A stretch of 64,000 bases of DNA from Amaurobius ferox (taxonomy: Eukaryota > Arthropoda > Arachnida > Araneae > Amaurobiidae), in NCBI GenBank assembly GCA_951213105.1, contig OX578155.1, positions 28,846,857 through 28,910,856 on the forward strand, written 5' to 3'. Shown here piece after piece: positions 58,582 through 64,000 of this stretch. The notes under the pieces were generated by a model that had not been told where the DNA came from, made no database searches, and saw nothing but the letters and a program-made list of their open reading frames with translations. Position 1 is the first letter of the stretch. Each line of letters opens with the position of its first letter. The position numbers and the translations under genes are program-made.

Positions 58582-59536
58582 TCTGATGTGGGCAACACAT
58601 GACTTTCCTTATATAATGTAATGAATTTACTACTGTTACAGTAAAAATAAAAAAAATAGGTTTTTCTTATAGTAGATACTAATATTCCTTCCAAGATATT
58701 GAATTTTCGACAATTAGTGGTCATTTTCATTGATTTAGCGTCATTTTTATCCATTTGGCGAGATTTTCGTTAATTTGGCAACATTTCAAAAAGTCGCCAA
58801 GTTGGCGACATTCCGCCAATTTTGTCGCCAAAATCTCGCCAAGCGTTATGGACGAAGAAATAAGTTATTCTTACAGCAGATAAATGATTATTGGCGTTCA
58901 AATACAAAAGTATTACTCAAAGTATCTTTTTTCATGAATGGAACAAGCTAGATCTACGAGAATGATGTCACCCAATTTATCGCATGGTATTACATATGAA
59001 AAGTGAACATGTTTCTCAACAAGATTTTTTTTCAATTTTATATGACTTTTTGATATTTTTTTTGAAAAATGTGCAATATCTCGAGAACGGTTCATGTTAG
59101 CGTTCTAAAATTTATGTCAATCGTTTTCTAATGAAAAATTACATAAGAAATGTCTATTTGCGTAACTTTATTAGTGGTTTTGATTTTTTAACGATTTTTT
59201 CAAAATTTCATTCGAGAATTTAGGTATTGATTAGGTTGTGATTTTTGTACCAAATTTGGTTCGAATCGGTCCATTCGTTCGTCAGTTATCGTCTCCACAG
59301 ACCCACTGACACACACACACACACACACACATACTTTCACACACACATACTTTCACACACACATACTTTCACACACACATACCTTCACACACACACACAC
59401 ACACACAGACATCACTTCAAAAATGTTTGATTCGTGATCAGGGATGCTTGAAACGTGCTCTCCCGTCGAAAACTCGAATTCGAATTTTCGACCCCGTCAC
59501 AATACTTTCCTTATACATTATGTATATAAGGAAAGT
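58582..59536 (+). mobile_element. Helentron-like repeat (family B), copy 5
   Basis: The best-preserved copy: start TCTGATGTGGGCAACACATG, ACTTTCCTTATATAATG at 58607, core TTGGCGAGATTTTCGTTAAT, ATATCTCGAGAACGGTTCAT, a (CA)n tract carrying four CATACTTTCACACACA-type units (59311-59405), and the terminal hairpin ACTTTCCTTATACATTATGT...AAGGAAAGT (59504-59536). Confidence 0.7.
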
Positions 59537-60438
59537 AATTAACCTTAATAATTAGCCATAATATGAAAATATGCTAGTTTAGTCGATCTAATATGCAACA
59601 TTTAAATGATGAAGATGAATGGGAAAAAATACTTACGTACCCTCGGCAATTCACACGAAGTAACTGAATTGCGTAATCGCACTGTTTATGCGAAAATAAT
59701 TAAGAAATTACCGTAAAAATTATTTAGAATATAAAAATAAGCTAGTTTAGTCAATCAAAAATGCAATATTTAGAAGATTGAGATGGATGGAAAAAGATAC
59801 TGTTGTACTCTCGGCGATTCATGAGAACAAACTGAGTTGCACAATCGCAGTGTTTATGCGAAATTAATGAACAAAATAACATTTTAGCGATTTATGCTGA
59901 ATTAGACAACCTGTGAAGAAGTATATTTAATACTTTCGTAAAATACGCTATCGAGATCTTAATTTACATTACACGCGGCCGTAAATCTCCGTTAATTTGA
60001 TTGGCATTACCCTGCATTTTATTATGGGTTTGCTACGATCCCGGGAATGGTAGATATCAGTGCTAAAAAAGCGGCGTTTTCGAGGAATTATACCATGTCT
60101 AGTTAATTGATAAATTTTAAACAAAAAAAGTCGGAGAATTTCGCCGGGGATTGATTTCCTAGTAATGTTAAAAAATTCAAATAAATGCGAAAATGCGTAA
60201 AATATTGCAATATATGCGTAAAAGCGTAAAGAGCAGTTAAAATGCGTAAATTTTACGCATAATGCGTAAATGTTGGCAGGTATGTATATATAAAGCATAG
60301 TAAACATAAAAAATTAAAATTATTTCCACAGTTATCCAATTATTCTCCAGAAGTTGGCGCAAAGCAGCACACTCTCCTAAAGTAACATACAAGATTCATA
60401 TGAAAAAAAGAAGGAAATGACCAAATGCAAGGCATAAA

Positions 60439-60530
60439 ATGGTAGAGGGGGATGGCGACCCCTCTTTCCCGTTTAAAAGACTGCTTTTATGCCCGGGCAA
60501 CACTCACGGTACCAATGCCATGCAGAAGTC
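60439..60530 (-). ncRNA. Conserved structured RNA in the 3' flank of the permuted Penelope-like element
   Basis: About 180 bp downstream of the ORF stop. In the sense of the element (minus strand): a CCGTGAGTGTTGCCCGGG block, a small AAAAG/CTTTT stem enclosed by CCCG/CGGG, then a stem AGAGGGG/CCCCTCT with an 8-nt loop TCGCCATC. The copy at 54289-54370 keeps the block, has TAAAG/CTTTA in place of the small stem and GGGGTG/CACCCC in place of the last stem with loop TCGCAATC. Stems change sequence but keep pairing. Confidence 0.5.
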
Positions 60531-60704
60531 ATACTTCCGTATATGTGTCAAATCAAAAACACTCGAAAAAGTGCAGAGTAAACAAATAGGAATCAACCAG
60601 GATTGCAAGGGAAGGAAAAGAATGGAAATGCAGCAAATGCCAGAGTGCCTTATATATAAAAGCAGTTTACGCATGCGTAATACGTTATTTTTACTTTCAT
60701 CGTT

Positions 60705-63197
60705 CTATACCTCTGCCATATCCCTTAAATAAGCATTTTCTCCCTTTTTTGTATTAAATAGGGAATTATAATAACATGTCAGAAAGCCAACTGGATAATT
60801 CCGTTTTATTGCCTCCTTCATAATATTCCTATTATGTATGATGCAATCTGACTTGAAAGTATTAATGCGTTGATTTCTTTTGAGGTGACCTATGACGACA
60901 TTTCTGAAGATGTTTTTGGTCAAATTGGAACTCCAATCTATAATATGATTGATTTCCATATTGAAATTATTTCTCTTGTCATATAAGACGGTATAAGTAC
61001 CATATCTACTGTCATGTTTTAGTGTGATATCTAGAAAATCAACACTATCATCCTCCTTACTTTTATTCTCAATCAATTCCAGTTCTTTTGGATAAAAAGT
61101 AAAATCAAATTGGGGTGTATTCTTATATTGCCCAACAAGGACATCGTCAACATAACGAAAGTATGGCATTTCGTGTAGTATATGAGTGCCATTTTCAAAT
61201 TTATTCAAGTATAGATCGGCGAGCAGGGATGAACAACCCCCTCCCATGGGAATACCCTTCACCTGTTGAAAATAGCTGGTGCCATCAAATAAGATATTTT
61301 CAAATAACACAATGCGAATCAGGTCCTTGTATTTTCTGAAGGTAATATGTTCTTTTAAGTCATATATTTCATGTAGTTCCTTCAAAATTTCATATAGATT
61401 TTCCAGATTGATGTTGTTGAATAAATCACGGAAATCGTAACTTTTGAAACGTATATCCTTGCTATAAAATGGAAGTCGGTTGATGACATCGTAACTATTA
61501 TTTATCATTACTGTTCCTTGTTTCTTGAGTATAATCAGAACATTTTTAAGTATATTTAAAAGTTTTTCATTTGCAATTGTCAAATAGGATCCACATCCCA
61601 CAGTCACCGGCCGGAATTTGACTGGATTTTTATGAAGTTTTGGTATTAATACCAGATATGGAAAGTTAACTACTTTAAGTTCGATATCAATTAGTTTATA
61701 CAGATCTTTGATTTTATTTGCCAGACAATTTCCATTTTGTTGTAAAGGGGAGTACATTTGTTTGTCAAGATAACTATTTTTTAAAGTATCAACGTAGTAT
61801 TTTCTGCATGTGAAAGCGTAATTTGATACTACTTTATCAGTATAAGTTATAACATATTTATCTTCATATTTATTGACTGCATGTTGAAGAGAAGGATAAT
61901 ACGTTTTTTTACACACTGTTTTGTAGTGGAGATTGAACATTTTAGTAAGGTTGTATTGCCATTCTTGAAAAGCTTGTATTGGCATGCTGTATTTTACGGC
62001 GAGTTTATATGTAAATTTCTTTAAATCTTGTTCAAAGTCCTTTTTAATATTTGTGAAATCTTGTATACGAAATTTCGTACCAAGTTGAAGCATAGATTTT
62101 AACTTCCGATTATCCAATAGATCCAGGTTTCCAGTGACAATGTGCCCATGATGGGTGTCTATATAAGGGCTGTTTTGACAACTACACTCTTCACTTTGAT
62201 ATACATGGATGTTTCTGCTTATACGATTATAATTAAATATTTTTCTACCATTGGTTTGCACAAATTTATAAATCAGCTTTACCTCGATGTCAGGTATTGG
62301 CAAGAGATGTGCCAAGTTTTTTATATATGTCTTGATTGGTATTCCATCATAATTTTTATTTTTGTAGGTAGTAACAAAAGGCTCTGCTGTAGTAATTTTC
62401 TTCCGGGTAGAGGGTTTTAATACTATGTTTAATGTACTGGCCCTTAGTTTAAGTAAATCCATCATTATAGCGTAATTTGTACAAGCATTTTCATTATTGT
62501 TAACAAATAGATGTTCTTCGAGTTGATACTCTTTCAAATAACACCAGATGCGTTGAATATAACGTTTTTTTATACTAAATATAAGATTTTTAATCCATCC
62601 AGGTTTTATTATTATTCCTGTACACACATTTTTTATGAACGTTTCGATCTTTTCAAGAGTTCCATTATAACTGATTTTATTATGTTTTCTTTTTCCCCTT
62701 TGCCATCTCTTTTTTATAGCACAATGGATATCTTGTAATACAGGGTTACGTTTTTCATTTTTACAGGATTCCAAATTATAATTGTCATTAAATATGATCG
62801 TATTGAGTCCATACGGGAAAGCTGTTCCATATTGTTGGATGTGTGTATTTTCCCACCAAAGTCTTTCTGACAGGTTTGGTACAACATCGATGATTGTAAC
62901 AATTATTTGTGAAAAATCATGGCTTCCATAATGACGGAGTTCCAAATTGGTGATAGTTGCATCAGTGAGAAGAGATTTGCCGATTTGACTTCGATGTAAG
63001 TTTATTCGCAAATGTAAACGATTTTTGGTTTGGCCGATATATTTGGCATTGCATGTTTGGCAAGTTATACAGTAGATGACATTATAGGTTTTGCAGAATA
63101 TACCGTAACGGGGATCTTGAGTAGATATTTGGAAAGGGTCTGCCACTGGGCAGAGTTTACATCGATGTGATTGGCATTTTTTAAAAATAAGTAACAA
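60705..63197 (-). CDS. Penelope-like element ORF, GIY-YIG first then reverse transcriptase (Naiad-type), 830 codons
   Basis: Residues 8-57 hold a cysteine pair (CQSHRCKLC) and a GIY-YIG core: NVIYCITCQTCNAKYIGQT, with the expected catalytic Glu in ERLWWENTH (116). Residues 515-531 LVLIPKLHKNPVKFRPV, 586-596 SYDFRDLFNNI (motif A), 646-662 QVKGIPMGGGCSSLLAD (motif B), 679-688 YFRYVDDVLV (catalytic Asp pair 684-685) and 718-725 SVDFLDIT are the reverse transcriptase. In classic Penelope elements the nuclease is C-terminal; an N-terminal one with cysteine motifs defines the permuted Naiad/Chlamys-type lineage (known from the literature). No stop or frameshift in 830 codons. The first codon given is TTG; the true start is probably lost at the inverted junction at 63193. 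Confidence 0.9.
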   Translation of the reverse strand: MLLIFKKCQSHRCKLCPVADPFQISTQDPRYGIFCKTYNVIYCITCQTCNAKYIGQTKNRLHLRINLHRSQIGKSLLTDATITNLELRHYGSHDFSQIIVTIIDVVPNLSERLWWENTHIQQYGTAFPYGLNTIIFNDNYNLESCKNEKRNPVLQDIHCAIKKRWQRGKRKHNKISYNGTLEKIETFIKNVCTGIIIKPGWIKNLIFSIKKRYIQRIWCYLKEYQLEEHLFVNNNENACTNYAIMMDLLKLRASTLNIVLKPSTRKKITTAEPFVTTYKNKNYDGIPIKTYIKNLAHLLPIPDIEVKLIYKFVQTNGRKIFNYNRISRNIHVYQSEECSCQNSPYIDTHHGHIVTGNLDLLDNRKLKSMLQLGTKFRIQDFTNIKKDFEQDLKKFTYKLAVKYSMPIQAFQEWQYNLTKMFNLHYKTVCKKTYYPSLQHAVNKYEDKYVITYTDKVVSNYAFTCRKYYVDTLKNSYLDKQMYSPLQQNGNCLANKIKDLYKLIDIELKVVNFPYLVLIPKLHKNPVKFRPVTVGCGSYLTIANEKLLNILKNVLIILKKQGTVMINNSYDVINRLPFYSKDIRFKSYDFRDLFNNINLENLYEILKELHEIYDLKEHITFRKYKDLIRIVLFENILFDGTSYFQQVKGIPMGGGCSSLLADLYLNKFENGTHILHEMPYFRYVDDVLVGQYKNTPQFDFTFYPKELELIENKSKEDDSVDFLDITLKHDSRYGTYTVLYDKRNNFNMEINHIIDWSSNLTKNIFRNVVIGHLKRNQRINTFKSDCIIHNRNIMKEAIKRNYPVGFLTCYYNSLFNTKKGENAYLRDMAEV

Positions 63198-64000
63198 ATG
63201 TACTCCCCTTTACAACAAAATGGAAATTGTCTGGCAAATAAAATCAAAGATCTGTATAAACTAATTGATATCGAACTTAAAGTAGTTAACTTTCCATATC
63301 TGGTATTAATACCAAAACTTCATAAAAATCCAGTCAAATTCCGGCCGGTGACTGTGGGATGTGGATCCTATTTGACAATTGCAAATGAAAAACTTTTAAA
63401 TATACTTAAAAATGTTCTGATTATACTCAAGAAACAAGGAACAGTAATGATAAATAATAGTTACGATGTCATCAACCGACTTCCATTTTATAGCAAGGAT
63501 ATACGTTTCAAAAGTTACGATTTCCGTGATTTATTCAACAACATCAATCTGGAAAATCTATATGAAATTTTGAAGGAACTACATGAAATATATGACTTAA
63601 AAGAACATATTACCTTCAGAAAATACAAGGACCTGATTCGCATTGTGTTATTTGAAAATATCTTATTTGATGGCACCAGCTATTTTCAACAGGTGAAGGG
63701 TATTCCCATGGGAGGGGGTTGTTCATCCCTGCTCGCCGATCTATACTTGAATAAATTTGAAAATGGCACTCATATACTACACGAAATGCCATACTTTCGT
63801 TATGTTGACGATGTCCTTGTTGGGCAATATAAGAATACACCCCAATTTGATTTTACTTTTTATCCAAAAGAACTGGAATTGATTGAGAATAAAAGTAAGG
63901 AGGATGATAGTGTTGATTTTCTAGATATCACACTAAAACATGACAGTAGATATGGTACTTATACCGTCTTATATGACAAGAGAAATAATTTCAATATGGA
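60955..64000. repeat. Inverted repeat, 808-bp arms with 1430-bp spacer
   Basis: Arms 60955-61762 and 63193-64000 pair position for position (coordinates sum to 124955). The spacer is the 5' half of the minus-strand ORF. The right arm continues past the window. Junction near 63193 at AACAAATGTACTCCCC. Confidence 0.93.
63198..64000 (+). CDS. Second copy of the same Penelope-like ORF, 5'-truncated, runs off the window
   Basis: Open from 63198 to the window end, 267 codons, equal to residues 481-747 of the minus-strand ORF: MYSPLQQNGNCLANKIKD through VDFLDIT and YDKRNNFNM. Aligned with no gap to 61757-60955 in inverse orientation; the stretches I compared line by line were identical. Contains reverse transcriptase motifs A, B and YVDD. 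The GIY-YIG part is absent from this copy. Confidence 0.88.
   Translation, partial: MYSPLQQNGNCLANKIKDLYKLIDIELKVVNFPYLVLIPKLHKNPVKFRPVTVGCGSYLTIANEKLLNILKNVLIILKKQGTVMINNSYDVINRLPFYSKDIRFKSYDFRDLFNNINLENLYEILKELHEIYDLKEHITFRKYKDLIRIVLFENILFDGTSYFQQVKGIPMGGGCSSLLADLYLNKFENGTHILHEMPYFRYVDDVLVGQYKNTPQFDFTFYPKELELIENKSKEDDSVDFLDITLKHDSRYGTYTVLYDKRNNFNM

Larger units (their letters stand above)
57986..60289. mobile_element. DNA transposon with CATACCTGCCAAC ends, carrying a family B insert
   Basis: CATACCTGCCAAC at 57986 and its complement GTTGGCAGGTATG at 60289, both next to TATATA. The right side is rich in TGCGTAAA words. Between 59540 and 59880 there are two diverged units of about 160 bp (CTAGTTTAGTCxATC, CTCGGCxATTCA, AATCGCAxTGTTTATGCGAA). 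No transposase seen, so non-autonomous. The family B element at 58582-59536 lies inside. Confidence 0.6.

Noticed and set aside
60439..60530. Canonical hammerhead ribozyme in the permuted Penelope-like 3' flank
   Set aside because: GGGAAA and GTGAG words are present but CTGANGA is absent in both copies. It is reported instead as an unclassified structured RNA.
61115..61339. 74-codon protein occurring twice (also at 63616-63840 on the other strand)
   Set aside because: It is the antisense of the reverse transcriptase and is duplicated only because the element is in two inverted copies.

Overview
This window looks like AT-rich nuclear DNA from an invertebrate, probably an arthropod and perhaps a chelicerate. 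One intron-rich animal gene sits in a dense layer of transposable elements. The lineage guess rests on the overall character of the repeats: a tRNA-derived SINE, Helentron-like repeats, and a Penelope-like element with an N-terminal GIY-YIG domain of the kind known from many invertebrates. No single-copy marker other than the one gene was available to test it.

The only host gene I can support is on the + strand, from 13942 to beyond the window. It is the orthologue of TRAF3IP1/IFT54 (MIP-T3), a subunit of the intraflagellar transport complex B. Twelve coding exons (13942-56359) join without a frame break into 434 codons, all with GT-AG introns. They cover the CH-like N-terminal domain, the Lys/Ser/Glu-rich linker, the Ser-Ala-Arg-Pro segment and an acidic stretch. 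The exons for the C-terminal coiled coil (about the last third of the protein in other animals) are not in the window. Coding sequence is only about 3% of the gene span.

Layout. 1-13.8 kb: intergenic, made of SINEs, Helentron-like repeats and old fragments, with a perfect 52-bp palindrome at 4546. 13.9-21.3 kb: exons 1-4, with a Tigger relic and a mariner fragment in intron 3. 21.3-28.5 kb: intron 4, holding a 4.3-kb element with long inverted repeats (about 0.7 kb) that has itself received a SINE and a 0.9-kb hairpin-ended repeat. 28.5-38.4 kb: exons 5-9, a 94-bp triplication just before exon 6, and a tandem duplication interrupted by a repeat. 38.4-47.2 kb: a SINE trimer, tandem repeats, a Penelope-like relic, a hAT relic and exons 10-11. 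47.4-50.7 kb: a Tc1 element split by a hAT element. 50.8-56.2 kb: a gypsy pol fragment, another 0.9-kb repeat and two Penelope-like fragments back to back. 56.2-64 kb: exon 12, a terminal-inverted-repeat element, and an intact 830-codon Penelope-like ORF in head-to-head arrangement with a second, 5'-truncated copy that appears identical.

The most interesting material is (a) the permuted (GIY-YIG first, reverse transcriptase second) Penelope-like element, its inverted twin, and an apparent structured RNA in its 3' flank that shows compensatory changes between two copies; (b) a set of related non-coding repeats that share a terminal hairpin whose stem sequence varies while pairing is kept; and (c) the long-inverted-repeat element in intron 4. 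No CRISPR array, rRNA or functional tRNA gene was seen.
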